Part shown: positions 22,122 through 32,964 of the stretch, in pieces
Layout of the letters: every line of letters begins with the position of its first letter
Position numbering within the stretch: position 1 is the stretch's first letter
Source of the DNA: Endotrypanum monterogeii
Taxonomy: Eukaryota; Euglenozoa; Kinetoplastea; Trypanosomatida; Trypanosomatidae
DNA length: 64,000 nt
Direction of reading: 5' to 3'
Assembly: GCA_000333855.2 (NCBI GenBank)
Contig: CM007317.1
Span: 708,793 to 772,792 of the forward strand
Position numbers and translations under genes: made by a program
Notes under the pieces: generated by a model
What the model saw: only the letters and a program-made list of their open reading frames with translations
Told to the model about the DNA's origin: nothing
Database searches by the model: none

Positions 22122-24056
22122 ATGACGACTCTCAAGGACGGTCGCTTCGTGTTCATCCACGCGGACCGTCAGAGCTTGCTCCTGGAGAAATTCGGGAAGA
22201 CGCCGAGGGCTGTCTCTCCATCATTTACCTCACAAGGGACAACATCAGCTTCAAAAGGAAGTGCACCAACCGAGGCGTCATCACCTCCCTATCCTTCCAC
22301 CTTTCAAATTCTGTACGGTGGAGTTGTTCACGCGTTCGCTCTAAATGCTGCCCAATCCTACCTCGCGTTGGTGTGCCCGATGGGAAGTGCAGCCGCCACG
22401 TCACCAGCGGCGATTCATCTTGACAGTAACACAGTGAGAACAGTGTTACGTCTATTCTCCTTTTCCCATGGCGAGGTGGGTGAGTTGATCGATGAGCTAG
22501 TCACCGGGGAGGCGTGCAACGTGGTATGGGTGGGTCATCGACACCTCGCGCTGGATGTACGGCGATCCAAGAAAGACGCGGATAGCGAGGCTACAGCGGC
22601 AGCTGCGAGACTCCCTTCTACCGCATCGACTCCGGCGACCTCCGTCATACTGTTAGAAGTCACGAAGACTCCAGAGAAGCTCAAGTTGGTGTGGGAGCAT
22701 GATGGGGCTGTGTCGCCTGTCTCGGCTCAGGGATATTCTCTCTGCGACATCCACGTTGACAAACAAACGCTTCGTTTTTGGGATTTGCAGAAGTGGAAGG
22801 TCACCCGAGAATGCACATTGCCTAACCGCCGTTGTCGTCACGGAAAGATTCGCATGGCAACTGCAGCGTGCAGCGACGGTCCGTTTGTATTTGTGGTGAA
22901 CAACGACTGGACAGTCCACGGCTTTTACGTCGAACGGCGCTCTGTGCGTGAGCTGAAGCCAATGTTGTCTCAGTTCGAGTCTCTGTCAGTCAACGTTGCC
23001 AAGAAACACAGCGACAACGCGAATGGAAAAGAAGTGAATGACGAGGAGAAGGAAATAGTGAATGGAGACGTCGAGGAGTCTTCGATTACACGCCAGCTTG
23101 ATTGTGTTTCATCTCTCACCCACGAACGTGCACGTCCGCGCCTCTTTGTCTATGCGCTCAGTGACACTCAAGTTCTTGTTGCTCTCCAGGGATCTCCAAC
23201 GATTCTTCAGTGCGCCTGTGAGCCGAAAGGAGGTTGCAGTGACGGATGGGCTGTTGTTGCCAAAATGCGGTTGCCGCGGCGGCTGCACGCAACCTGCGAG
23301 GTTGTCGGTATTTCCTCTCGAGGTTGCCTTGTACGTCAGTGCGAAGGTGAAGAGAGCGCTGCACAGGCGTCATCATCATCGACGCCCCTCTCCAACGCGC
23401 GCACAGCAGCGTTGGCAAACATTCCTAAAAAATCAACGTACTTCGTAGTGCCATTGGAAATGAAGGCAACTGGCAAGGCACCTGTGGAAGCGGCTGTGGT
23501 ACCACCCCTGGGGAGTGCTGTCAGTGACCGCAAGGGTGCAACGGAAAGCAGTTCTGCAGACGTGAAGGCGGTCACCGCCCGTGATAAGTGTGGGACGACA
23601 GGTGCACTACTGGAGGGAGGCTCCGATGCATCACGCACGGAAGGAAAGCGGAAGCGCAAAAAGAAGTCGGCGGGTGTGAGCGTGGATACAACAGTGACAT
23701 TGACGTCGCCGGCAGCTATCTCAGCAAGTGCCAGCGGTGCCGGCAATGAGGAGGCTGACGTCCGTGGCCGCCGAAGTGCAGTCGGTCCCCTTCAGCGCGC
23801 TGTCGCCAGGCTGCTCGCTCACTCTGGGCTCAGTGACAAAGAAACGTTCCTCCGTGACTTCACAAAGAGTGATGCCATCATCAACAGGGCTACCTCACCA
23901 GCTACTGCACCCCTTCCGGTGGCTGGGTTCGATGGCGTTGATTCCACGGCAGGCGGACATGGCTGGGGCACTGCTGATGTGCTGATGACTGCAGGTGGTG
24001 CGGCGGTGGGTGTTGTATTAGGCGCTCTGGTCATGCGCCGCTTCTCTCTCCTCTAG
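22122..24056 (+). CDS. Tail-anchored membrane protein (644 aa) with possible beta-propeller region
   Basis: I do not recognise the family. The C-terminus carries a single hydrophobic segment (about 620-638, Gly/Ala/Val-rich) followed only by RRFSLL, the arrangement of a tail-anchored protein whose bulk faces the cytosol. The segment around residues 200-270 (TLRFWDLQKWKV and FVFVVNNDWTVHGFYV) has the rhythm of beta-propeller blades. Other parts, especially ~40-65, ~300-320 and ~415-560, are low-complexity Ser/Ala/Thr or basic (KRKRKKK near 510) and look disordered. An ER or other organelle surface scaffold, like Sec12-type propeller proteins with one membrane span, is possible but unproven. 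The start is the first ATG in frame. Confidence 0.88.
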   Translation: MTTLKDGRFVFIHADRQSLLLEKFGKTPRAVSPSFTSQGTTSASKGSAPTEASSPPYPSTFQILYGGVVHAFALNAAQSYLALVCPMGSAAATSPAAIHLDSNTVRTVLRLFSFSHGEVGELIDELVTGEACNVVWVGHRHLALDVRRSKKDADSEATAAAARLPSTASTPATSVILLEVTKTPEKLKLVWEHDGAVSPVSAQGYSLCDIHVDKQTLRFWDLQKWKVTRECTLPNRRCRHGKIRMATAACSDGPFVFVVNNDWTVHGFYVERRSVRELKPMLSQFESLSVNVAKKHSDNANGKEVNDEEKEIVNGDVEESSITRQLDCVSSLTHERARPRLFVYALSDTQVLVALQGSPTILQCACEPKGGCSDGWAVVAKMRLPRRLHATCEVVGISSRGCLVRQCEGEESAAQASSSSTPLSNARTAALANIPKKSTYFVVPLEMKATGKAPVEAAVVPPLGSAVSDRKGATESSSADVKAVTARDKCGTTGALLEGGSDASRTEGKRKRKKKSAGVSVDTTVTLTSPAAISASASGAGNEEADVRGRRSAVGPLQRAVARLLAHSGLSDKETFLRDFTKSDAIINRATSPATAPLPVAGFDGVDSTAGGHGWGTADVLMTAGGAAVGVVLGALVMRRFSLL

Positions 24057-24752
24057 TCGCTACTTAAAGAGGGTGTATGTGTGTAGGTGAGGTGTGAAGG
24101 GAGGGGGAGGGCAGAGATGACAAACCTCTGGCCCCCTCCCCTCCTCCCCCTCCCCCTCCCCCAAAGGATTTTAATGCTGTGAAGGATCGCTGGGGTTAGC
24201 TGCGAGCCTACAGGAGTGACGTATGTGTGTGTGGACACCGCTCCACGCGCGTTTTTGCCCTTGTACGACTGCGTCCGTATGTGTTTCGAGAAGATTTCGA
24301 TTCCCAGTCAATGAAGCGTATCAATAAGACGATTAAAAGACAGAAACAACGAAACAAACAAACAAGAAAAACGAAGACACTAAGGCACAATATGATAGTC
24401 TTCAAAAGAGGATGAGAAACTATTTGGTGGTCATGTCGTCGGCACAGCGGAAGGGTATTGCAAACACCGGCAATAAGGTCTCCCTCGATGAGTCTCTATA
24501 CGTTGGACGCTTCTTCGTCTCGTCACTTATCTTACTCAGGTACCCAGGCATATAAAATGGGGATCTGCCGAATTGTGCGAGTGGAACGACGCTGCCGCAC
24601 TTCTTTTCTCATGATTGTCGCTCATTTGAGGGAAACGTTTGGGTTTCTCTTTCTGTGTCATCGCTTCTTGATCATAATACCCTTACATCCTTACCCCTTT
24701 TTCCTTTTTTGTTTTCTTTTTTTCATGACCTCATTGCGTTTGTTTGGAAATG

Positions 24753-24790
<38 letters not shown>

Positions 24791-24884
24791 GGACAAGAAA
24801 GGAGGAACAAGAATTGTTTGGATACCCTACCCGCCGCTGAGCTGTGAATTCCGGTGTTTTTGCGAGGCGCTGAGGGACAGTGAG
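24057..24884. other. Intergenic region
   Basis: Non-coding, with C-rich tracts near 24133-24162, a T-rich tract near 24697-24724 and (AC)n at 24757-24786. The (AC)n lies between the pyrimidine tract and the next start. Confidence 0.6.
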
Positions 24885-25265
24885 ATGTCTAACCATGAGT
24901 CCCTCAAAGCCGCGATGCGAGAGTCGCTCGAGACGAACGGGACAATAAGCCACATCAAAGCCGAGCTCCGCGCCGCCATCTTCGAGCGTCTTTCCGATGT
25001 TACAACCAGCGGCGATGGCCGGGCTGTAGAGAACCTGCCTGTGCCTCCGGAGAACATGGTCATCAATGAGCTTATCAAAGAGTATCTTACTTTCAACGGC
25101 TTGGAGCACACACTCGCCGTTTTTCAACTGGAGGCTCGGTCACCGGACAGCCAAGTACCACGCCGTGTACTTGCATCCGAGCTGAACATGGCTGCCGCCC
25201 CGTCGTCCATTCCTCTGCTTTACGCGATGCTTCATGAGGCGCGCCTCTCGAAAGATATGAGGTGA
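24885..25265 (+). CDS. CEP20: FOR20/CEP20 (FOPNL)-like LisH protein
   Basis: A 126-residue protein that follows the FOR20 family along its length. It has an N-terminal helix (ESLKAAMRESLETNG, then ISHIKAELRAAIFERL), then a LisH dimerisation motif at ~58-84 (MVINELIKEYLTFNGLEHTLAVF), then the conserved VPRRVLASELN and IPLLYAML words. FOR20 proteins sit at centriolar satellites and basal bodies and are needed for ciliogenesis or basal-body docking; a basal-body role fits a flagellate. The ATG at 24885 is chosen because it matches the family's N-terminus. The in-frame extension upstream translates the (AC)n microsatellite and is not credible. Confidence 0.9.
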   Translation: MSNHESLKAAMRESLETNGTISHIKAELRAAIFERLSDVTTSGDGRAVENLPVPPENMVINELIKEYLTFNGLEHTLAVFQLEARSPDSQVPRRVLASELNMAAAPSSIPLLYAMLHEARLSKDMR

Positions 25266-26190
25266 TCACCTCTCGGAGTGTCCCTCCTCTCCCCCTTTTT
25301 TTCTCCGTTCTAGAAGAGTAGACGTTCAACTCGTGACTTCTCGGAGGCTTTCCTATGAGCTGTCTTCCTCAGACACCAGCGACGAATATGCAGCGATTTT
25401 TCTCATGTATATTTCCCCCCCTGGCTTAGCGATACCTAGCTTCACCCACTCTCTTCGGCAACGGCGACGGCGACACGAAGCAGATGTTTGGTGGTGGTTG
25501 TGCTTCTGTCTGTCTGAGTCGAAGGAGAAAGGGGATCATGGAGTGCGTCCCGTTTTTTTTTTTTTCGTGACTCCCTCGTTACCAGTGTTTGCTTTCTTTA
25601 GCCTTGTGACAATTTCTTATGTCTAGGTGGTCTTTTTCCCGTACTGCCTTTCTTCCATGTTGCAATGGGGGAAGGGGGGGGACGGGGTCGAAGCTAGGGG
25701 AACAGTGACGAGCCAAGGGGAGGGTGGTTGGAAAAAAAAAAACAGTTCATTTGTTTCGGTCTGCAAGGAATCACAAGCCGCGTCTGCAAACTCACCCCAC
25801 CACACGTGGGCTCAGACATGACATCTGAGGTATTCGAATGGGGGGGGAAACAGAGTCGTGTTCCTGCATCAGTCGTCCGCGCATCCCTTTTTCTGCATCT
25901 TCTCGGGGGTTATTTTTGACCCTCATACGTTGTATCTCGCTGCTTTCACCCATGGATGATCTCCCTCGACACACTGCGCACCATCCTTGACGATACGCTT
26001 CTTTTCTCGAACTCCTCCTCTTCCCGCTTCGTACACGGGACGGTCATTGGCATCCCTCACCTCCTGTAGGTGATATTTTTTCCCCTTCTGTCTCCCGTCC
26101 GTGTACACTCCCCCCCTCCCCCCCCCCCCCCCCCCCCCACCCCCCCCCACCCACACACACACACATCCATACAAGCACCGTCAGGTTTTA
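25266..26190. other. Intergenic region
   Basis: Non-coding. Notable is a C-homopolymer block at about 26109-26149 running into (CA)n, close to the next gene's acceptor. Confidence 0.6.
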
Positions 26191-26219
26191 CTTCTTCGAT
26201 TGTTCTCCTCTTCTGCCAG
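26191..26219 (+). promoter_or_regulatory. Probable trans-splice acceptor of VPS46
   Basis: Pyrimidine-rich CTTCTTCGATTGTTCTCCTC then TTCTGCCAG, with AG at 26218-26219, 20 bases before the ATG at 26240. Confidence 0.6.
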
Positions 26220-26239
26220 AAGCATCGGCATCATCGACA

Positions 26240-26854
26240 ATGGGCAAGGAAAGTGAAATGTACGACATCCTCTTCAACATGAAGTTTGCGTCGAAGCAGA
26301 TGGCAAAGAGTGCCGCCGCCTCTGAGAAGGCTGTGGAGCGAGAGAGAATGAATGTCAAGAAGGCGCTAGAGAAGGGCAATCCAGAGGCTGCCCGCATCTA
26401 CGCCGAGAATGCGATCCGTAAGCGCAATGAAGGTCTTAACTATCTCCGCCTGGCCTCCCGACTAGACGCCGCCTCGTCACGCATACAAACCGCTATGCAG
26501 ATGAAGACGGTATCCAAGGTGATGTCCACCACAGTGAAGGGTATGGAAAAGTTTCTGTCCTCCATGGACCCAATGAAGATTGCGAAGGTGATGGATACCT
26601 TTGAGCAGCAAGTGGGTACAATGGACGTAAACTTGGGCACCATGGACGCTGCTTTTGAGAGTTCCTCAGCCGGTACGGTACCAGTTTCTCAGGTGGATTC
26701 GCTGATGGAGCAGGTTGCAGCGGAGAACAACATTGATCTTAGTACCAAGCTTGGTGGGGGCCCATTGGGAAGTAGTATTGCCATGCCTGCGCAGAAGCAA
26801 GGTGTGACGGAGGACGATATCTCTGAGCGCTTGAAGTCACTGCAGGCGCTTTAA
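26240..26854 (+). CDS. VPS46: ESCRT-III subunit VPS46/CHMP1 (DID2)
   Basis: A 204-residue SNF7-domain protein of the CHMP1 class. The basic N-terminal helical hairpin (MYDILFNMKFASKQMAKSA, then ARIYAENAIRKRNEGLNYL) binds membrane and polymerises. The segment with repeated Met (AMQMKTVSKVMSTTVKGMEKFL, shown here in part) is typical of CHMP1. The acidic C-terminus ends in a MIT-interacting motif at ~191-201 (EDDISERLKSL), the docking site for VPS4 and other MIT proteins. CHMP1/DID2 regulates VPS4 recruitment during multivesicular body sorting, and in other eukaryotes also abscission. Length and start agree with the family. Confidence 0.94.
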   Translation: MGKESEMYDILFNMKFASKQMAKSAAASEKAVERERMNVKKALEKGNPEAARIYAENAIRKRNEGLNYLRLASRLDAASSRIQTAMQMKTVSKVMSTTVKGMEKFLSSMDPMKIAKVMDTFEQQVGTMDVNLGTMDAAFESSSAGTVPVSQVDSLMEQVAAENNIDLSTKLGGGPLGSSIAMPAQKQGVTEDDISERLKSLQAL

Positions 26855-29266
26855 TGGCAGGCGTGGTGTGGGCAACGGGCGAGGAACCTTTGCTGCATCT
26901 CTCAACGTGGATACAATCTCAGATGTGGACATGTGATGGGTACGATGGCGCATATGTGATTCGAGAATCTGTTGTATGTATACATATATATATATATATA
27001 TGTATATATATCGTTTTTTTCTTTTCACGCAGACATCTTTAAGATGTGTTTGTTGTGTTGTCATCGAATTGTGCACACTTCTTTTCTGTTGTGGATGCCT
27101 CTCGTCTGATATTCAGTTGTTTCATTTCTGGCGTAGTAGATGACTGTCGGTGGCTGTCGCCGCTCTACTTTTCCGCCACTTCCCCTCTCTCCTTCCCATC
27201 TGGCCACCAGCACGGCGGCCGTGTGGTCTGCTTCTTGCCAAATCTTTTTTTTTATTTTCGTGCTTCTGATTGCAACTTCTCTCTCTTTGTCCTTTCGATC
27301 ACCATTGCACTCGTTCTATTTGTGTGAGTGTGTGTTCATGCTCACGCGTTTGTGCATGGGCCCCTGTCTGTCTAGCTGCTATCCACAGTGATTTGAGAAT
27401 CTATGTGAGTGAAGGTAGATGCTCAGGTGGGCACACGCACTCATCCACACATCATAAGGGTCGGGAGATTTCGCTGAACGCTCAAAAGACATTGATTTGT
27501 TGGGATACCCGCACATGCCAACACTTGAAGGAGCTCCAGCGAAAGGAGGGCTGATGTGACTGAGTAGTGGCGGTGGTGTTGAAGCAAGAGGATAGCTGTG
27601 AGGTATTAAACCGCCGACAACCCTCGTAGAGAGCGGTACAGGCGCCTCCCTTTGCCCTCCTTTGCCCTCCTTTGCTCTCCGTTCTCGTTTTCGCTCTTTC
27701 TTCCCATTTGCCACTATCATTCTTCCCCGCGTCTGTGTTCACACCCCTCTGTTTCTAGTAACCCCCATCCTGCTACGGAAGTGGAGGAATGTTTCTGTTT
27801 GTTGCTGCGTCACTATATTGGATCCTTCTCGCATTCTCCGTGTGTGTGTGTGTGCTTGAGGCTATTTATCTTTTTGCGTCTGTGGTTTTCGTTGCCTCAC
27901 TTCCTTTTTTTTTTTTACGTTTTTCCCTATGCTGTGTGTATCTCGACGATTCTCGCCCCTAATGCAAGCACCTAAATGTTTGCACCATAAAAATGAAGCT
28001 GATCTATGTCACCTGGGATTTTGTTTTTCAAAATTGCGAGCAACGCTTGTCTGCATCGACTTACTGCTCCTGTGTGTATTTGAGGAGATGTGCACATACT
28101 TCCATCATTGATTTGCTTTATCCCTCACGCGCGCTGTCGACGCATTTTCGGTGATCAAAGAAGTGTATTCGTCTAGAACAATTCAAAGGCTGTACGGAAT
28201 ACCGAAGAACTCGCCTAACGACTTCGCTTCCTCCCTCCTATACATGAAAAACAAAAAAAAATAGAAGGTAAATCCAGCGGCGCGGGCCTCAACCCAAGAA
28301 AAAATACTAAACCGATATCCGAAGGTAAGGCAGCACCGCTGTATCCTCGTCATCGCAAGAAAAAAAAAACGTTTCGTCAGCGTCAAGGAGACGTACAGGG
28401 GTAATAAGGGGCCAATGACAACAGGCGCTGGTGCTGAGGACCTGCAGAAAGTCGGTAGGGGAGAAAGATATGGAAGTGTGTGGGTGTTGTGTGTGTGTGT
28501 AGGTGTGTGTGTGTGTGTTGGGGTGAGGTGGGGCAGGGCGAATGGGTTAAAATATCAGGTGGTGCTTTGCATAGTCGTGGGGATCGTGTCATCTGCAATT
28601 CATCGCTTCCTCTCTCTATGTGCGTGTGTGCATCTACTTCTCTCTTTATTTTATCGACTGTTACCCACTTCCCCTCTCCCCAACTGTTGTCATTCGCTCA
28701 GGTAGATAATTCAGTGCGACTACATACGACACAGATTGACTGCTCTACGATGTTTCTGCTTCATTCTTTCCCCCCACCTTCACCTCTATCTTCATCTTTA
28801 TCATGTTCTTGCCGTCTGTTCACCTCGTTTTTTTGTTGTGTGTTGCACCATCTTCGCTGATGTTGCTTTCTTGATGCCTTTCGCACACACTGGCGATGTG
28901 ATGTTCCCTTTTTTTCTTCCCTACTCGACCTTACCCGTCATACATCTTCTATGCACCACTTCGTGCGTGAACGAAAATAGTTCTACTGCACGCAGGCGCG
29001 CACGCGCACACAATAGGGACCGACACACTCCAGTGTCGCTTTGATTGTCTTTTATTTTGGTTTGTTACTGATTCACTTCCCGAACATAAAACGACAGAGG
29101 AGGGACAGAAAGTCGTGAACCAAACATTTCCCCCCTGCCCCTCATCTCCGCAGCTTCAAAAGGCATAACGGTAGACAGGCAAGCATCTCGACACTCGCAC
29201 AAGAGCATCTCTCGTTGATCCTTCGTTTTGTGTTACTCAGCACGAACACCCTTCGCCACCTTCGTT
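26855..29266. other. Intergenic region
   Basis: About 2.4 kb with no supported gene. Contains (AT)n near 26979-27011, a short tandem of TTTGCCCTCC near 27652-27680, (GT)n near 27840-27854 and 28489-28520, and several T-tracts. Confidence 0.6.
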
Positions 29267-29333
29267 TTTTTTTCTTCCACGCCGCATTCTCATCATCCTC
29301 CTTGGTGGTGCCAACGTCTTCAATTGATTGCAG
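29267..29333 (+). promoter_or_regulatory. Probable trans-splice acceptor of GRWD1
   Basis: T- and CT-rich tract followed by GATTGCAG (AG at 29332-29333), about 51 bases before the ATG at 29385. An earlier CTCAG (AG at 29239-29240) is an alternative. Confidence 0.5.
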
Positions 29334-29384
29334 AGGGTCGTCAGACATTATTGACAGCTCCACATACACGCACGCATACACACA

Positions 29385-31166
29385 ATGAGGCGTGGTGCGA
29401 AGCGGTTGTCGAGAGATGGGGAGGACGTGCCCACTGCACGGACTCGCACCAAGGATACGGTGGAAATACAAAGTGAAGAGGACGCGCGCCGTCGGCGTGA
29501 GGTCGAGGAGGCCAAGCGAGAGACAGAGCTGGGGGATGATGCGGACAGCTGGGAAGATGATGACGACCTCGATGGGGTTATCCAAGAAGATAGCGATGTC
29601 GACGAGGAAATCATTGAGGCGAGCGACGAGGACGACGACGAGTACGCCGAGTTTCAGAAAGAGTCTTTGGCGCACATGACAAAGGGTATCAAGTCTATTT
29701 CCTTCAGGGAGGATGGTCAGGCCTGCGCCGCCGATGACGACGACGATGGTGCCGGCGACGACGGCGCTGGCGGTGCTGCGGCGGTCACAGTATGGCGTGG
29801 CGACATTGAGGATGATGCTGCCGGCAAGATGGAGGGTGGGGAACCTATAAAACTGGATTTCTCCAACAAGGCCTACGATGCCTTCTTTCAGCTTCGCACC
29901 GAGTACCCATGCCTGTCGTTTGATGTGGTAAAGGACAACAAGGAGAGCCACACCAAGTATCCGCTGTCTACGACACTAGTATGCGGCACGCAGGCGGACG
30001 ACCTCTCCCGAAACGAGTTGCTGGTGCTATACGTCACAAATATGTGTCGTACCAAATATGACGTAGCCAGCGACAATGATAGCGAGGAGGACTTTATCGG
30101 TGATGAGGACGACAGCGACGAGGACGAGGACGATGAGGCCGGAGAGGATGTGAACGATGGCGAACCAGTGGTGCATCACCGCGCCATCAAGCACTACGGC
30201 ACCGCCAACCGAGTGCGCTGTTGTCCTCATAACAACCCAGCAACTGGAAGTCAGTTCGTGGCTGTGTGGTCCGACGCCGGGCACGTACAGGTATTCGACA
30301 TAGAATCGGAGGTGCGTGCATTGACAGACTTTTCAAACTGGTCGAAGGAGCAGGCACAGGTTTGGAAGCAGCAGTCCTCTGGTGGGCAGAGCAAGAAGGC
30401 CCAATCACTGAAGTTCTGCAGCCCGTCGACGGCACACAAGACGGAGGGCTACGGACTCGACTGGAGTCCGGTGCAGGCGAACGTGTTTGCATCAGGTGAC
30501 TGCGCAGGCTCCCTGTTTGTTTGGCAGCCCACAGATGACGGCCGATGGAAGAGTGCGGCGAGTAGCACTGCGCCTGGTGCCATGTCGATTGAGGAGATTC
30601 AGTGGAGCCCGACGCAGGCCGACGTGCTCATCACTGCCCGCGCCGGAGGCGTGGTGGAGGTGTGGGACACACGCGACATGCGGGCGTGCAAAATTTCTTT
30701 CCAGGCAGACCCCTCTGACATCAACGTAGCAGACTGGAACCGTGCCCGTCAGGCTTCCCATCTGCTTGTGACCGGTGCGGAGAGTGGCGCTGTCGCGGTC
30801 TGGGATTTACGGCGTATCGCGACTGCCGAACCGATCCAGCGAATCTCCCTGCACAAAAAGGCGATCACTTCGGTGGAGTTTGCGCCGCACAACGAAAGTG
30901 TTCTTTCCGTCGCCAGTGATGATGGACGCTGCACCCTCTGGGATCTCTCCCTCGAGCGCGATGCGAACGAGGAGCAGGAGGCGGTCGGTGAGCTCTTCTG
31001 TGGGCAGCTGAAGGAGTACCCTGATCAGTTGATGTTCCATCATCAGGGGCTAGTACACCCCAAGGAGGCTCACTGGCATATGCAGATACCTGGTATGGTC
31101 GTAACCACAGACTATGAGGGCCTCAATCTTTTTCGCCCCATGAACTGGAAGTCGTTGATGCGCTGA
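29385..31166 (+). CDS. GRWD1: Glutamate-rich WD40 protein, GRWD1/RRB1 (ribosome assembly chaperone)
   Basis: 593 residues. The N-terminal third is very acidic (Asp/Glu tracts at ~45-85, ~113-125 and ~230-255). It contains the family word LDFSNKAYDAFFQLRTEYPCLSFDVVKDN. The C-terminal half is a WD40 propeller with clear blades, for example GYGLDWSPVQANVFASGDCA, EEIQWSPTQADVLITARA and SVEFAPHNESVLSVASDDGR followed by LWDL. Yeast RRB1 and human GRWD1 are nucleolar proteins that chaperone ribosomal protein uL3 into pre-60S particles. The acidic segments are longer than in many homologues. Start: first ATG after the acceptor. Confidence 0.94.
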   Translation: MRRGAKRLSRDGEDVPTARTRTKDTVEIQSEEDARRRREVEEAKRETELGDDADSWEDDDDLDGVIQEDSDVDEEIIEASDEDDDEYAEFQKESLAHMTKGIKSISFREDGQACAADDDDDGAGDDGAGGAAAVTVWRGDIEDDAAGKMEGGEPIKLDFSNKAYDAFFQLRTEYPCLSFDVVKDNKESHTKYPLSTTLVCGTQADDLSRNELLVLYVTNMCRTKYDVASDNDSEEDFIGDEDDSDEDEDDEAGEDVNDGEPVVHHRAIKHYGTANRVRCCPHNNPATGSQFVAVWSDAGHVQVFDIESEVRALTDFSNWSKEQAQVWKQQSSGGQSKKAQSLKFCSPSTAHKTEGYGLDWSPVQANVFASGDCAGSLFVWQPTDDGRWKSAASSTAPGAMSIEEIQWSPTQADVLITARAGGVVEVWDTRDMRACKISFQADPSDINVADWNRARQASHLLVTGAESGAVAVWDLRRIATAEPIQRISLHKKAITSVEFAPHNESVLSVASDDGRCTLWDLSLERDANEEQEAVGELFCGQLKEYPDQLMFHHQGLVHPKEAHWHMQIPGMVVTTDYEGLNLFRPMNWKSLMR

Positions 31167-32183
31167 GCTAGGTGGGAGAGGTGGCGTGGCGAGGAAGGCG
31201 AGAGGGAAGGAGGAGGGGCTCACCGGTTATCGCCGAAGGCCTCGAGGTGGGAAAGGGGATGGAGGGGGTACGGGGTGCGGGTGAGGGCAGCGCACAGGGG
31301 GACATGGTCGTTATTCAGCACCTTGACTGCTAGTTCGAGCGCTGTTTAGCTATGACTTCTATTGAACAGGAGTGCTAATTGATTTGCATTCCCCCCCCTT
31401 TCCCTGTCTCATTCACCACTTTTTTTCCCCTCGTCTTCTTCACATCTCCTCGAAAGGAGAAGCCCTCCTCCCTCCGGCTGCTGAGGAGGGCGAAGGTGCA
31501 CTCGACAACAACTGTGAAGTGACGAAGATCAACACTGCCAGATCACACTGCCCTGGGTGCCCACCAGCTCCGTGATAGTGGTGTAGATGGACGGACTCGA
31601 ATAATGCGTGAATTAAGTCTATGCGCTCTAACCAAGTGAAGGAGGAAAAAAAGAGAGAGGGGTCAGTAACAGCAAAATAAAGTGTCGCTGTTGCTCTTGG
31701 TGTGCTGGCGCGACGTCAGTCCAGACATGGATTTATGCGAGTGCGCGCACAGACGTATCCAGTGTCTCAGCTGTATGTCCGCGCCTGTAACGTGGCACAA
31801 GGGTATTTGGTAGCCATACCATCTCTTGTGCAATGCTATAGTTTTTCATTCAATGTGCAAAGTGGGTATTGTGATATTCGAGTGCGCAGTATTCCGTCCC
31901 ACCTTTCCTTCCATCGCTTCACACAGTAGCTCGTGTGCTTTCCTCATGACAGCTCCATGGGCAAGTGGTGCAGAGCAACGTGGATCTCGATTGCTTGTGC
32001 CCACACAGCGCGGTCTCTCCTCCCCCTCCCCCCCTCCCTCTTCTTCTTCTCATCGACCTTCCTATCCCCCTCCTCTCCACTTATCCGTTGTAACCAAAAC
32101 ACCTGGCGGTCTTCTCCCTGTGCCTGTGGTACGGTACAGGATTACCGGCTTGAATAGTGATTTGCAGAAGCACACACATAAAT

Positions 32184-32228
<45 letters not shown>

Positions 32229-32394
32229 GTAAGTGGGGGTTGCTGGTGCGTATCGGGTATTATCATCAATTTCTCATTCCCCCTACGTATCCCGCGCACA
32301 AGAACCGCTCGTCTTCTTTTTTCAAATCCCTCCTGTCCCCCCCCCCCTGGATACCCACACGCGTGCAACATCTTGGCTGCTCAGCCTTGGAGTC
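31167..32394. other. Intergenic region
   Basis: Non-coding, purine-rich just after the stop, then CT-rich, with (AT)n at about 32191-32226. A CTCAG at 32380-32384 is a likely acceptor leaving a 10-base leader for the next gene. Confidence 0.6.
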
Positions 32395-32964
32395 ATGAAC
32401 CTTATTATACCGCTCACCATCGTAATAGTGAGCTGGAGTTTGGACAGCACTGATCCCGATGTCCAAAATAGAATATTTCTTTTCTTCGCGATGGTGCACA
32501 TCGCGATAGTGTTCATGGCTATTTACGTTTTCTGTTCTATATGGCGTTCTGATGATCAAACACTCATCCGAGTCAAGGATCCCTACACAGGCGAGGAGAA
32601 CATTCAGAAACACTGGGAGTATGATGTGGGGAGGCTGCGTGAGCTTATCGTGACGAAGATCGGATTTTCTGCTGCCATCAGCGCCTTCTTGGCCGTGCGC
32701 TACGGCGTCCCCTTTCCTCTGCTTCTACAGAGCCTCAACAACCCCAAGGCGCTGTACCAGTCAGAGTTGTTCCGTGTGCATGTGAGGGGGGAGAGGGCGG
32801 AGGGCGAGCTGCAGCGTCCGTGGAGGGAGGCGAGTATGGTGCCCGACTGGGTGAAGGATATCTGGACTCGGAGTGAAAACGACACAAGTAAGCTTCTCGG
32901 TAGCAGCGGGTTGGGATCGCAGAGTCCCAACCGGAGCAGCAAGGTGTCCCGCAAGCACAAGTAG
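32395..32964 (+). CDS. PHO88: PHO88 (SND3-like) family ER membrane protein
   Basis: A 189-residue protein with hydrophobic segments at ~3-17, ~25-50 and ~84-108. The central and C-terminal parts follow yeast PHO88/SND3: YDVGRLRELI ahead of a membrane segment, then PLLLQSLNNPKALYQSELFRVHVRG, then the conserved GELQRPW. PHO88 was named for a phosphate-transport phenotype and later identified as SND3, part of an SRP-independent ER targeting route; which role applies here cannot be read from sequence. The tail is basic and Ser-rich (RSSKVSRKHK). The ATG at 32395 gives the family's N-terminus. In-frame upstream sequence is CT-rich leader. Confidence 0.88.
   Translation: MNLIIPLTIVIVSWSLDSTDPDVQNRIFLFFAMVHIAIVFMAIYVFCSIWRSDDQTLIRVKDPYTGEENIQKHWEYDVGRLRELIVTKIGFSAAISAFLAVRYGVPFPLLLQSLNNPKALYQSELFRVHVRGERAEGELQRPWREASMVPDWVKDIWTRSENDTSKLLGSSGLGSQSPNRSSKVSRKHK

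Noticed and set aside
31949..32260. Plus-strand frame starting MTAPWASG before PHO88
   Set aside because: It soon becomes Pro/Ser low complexity and then translates the (AT)n microsatellite as YIYI; it is more likely the PHO88 upstream region.
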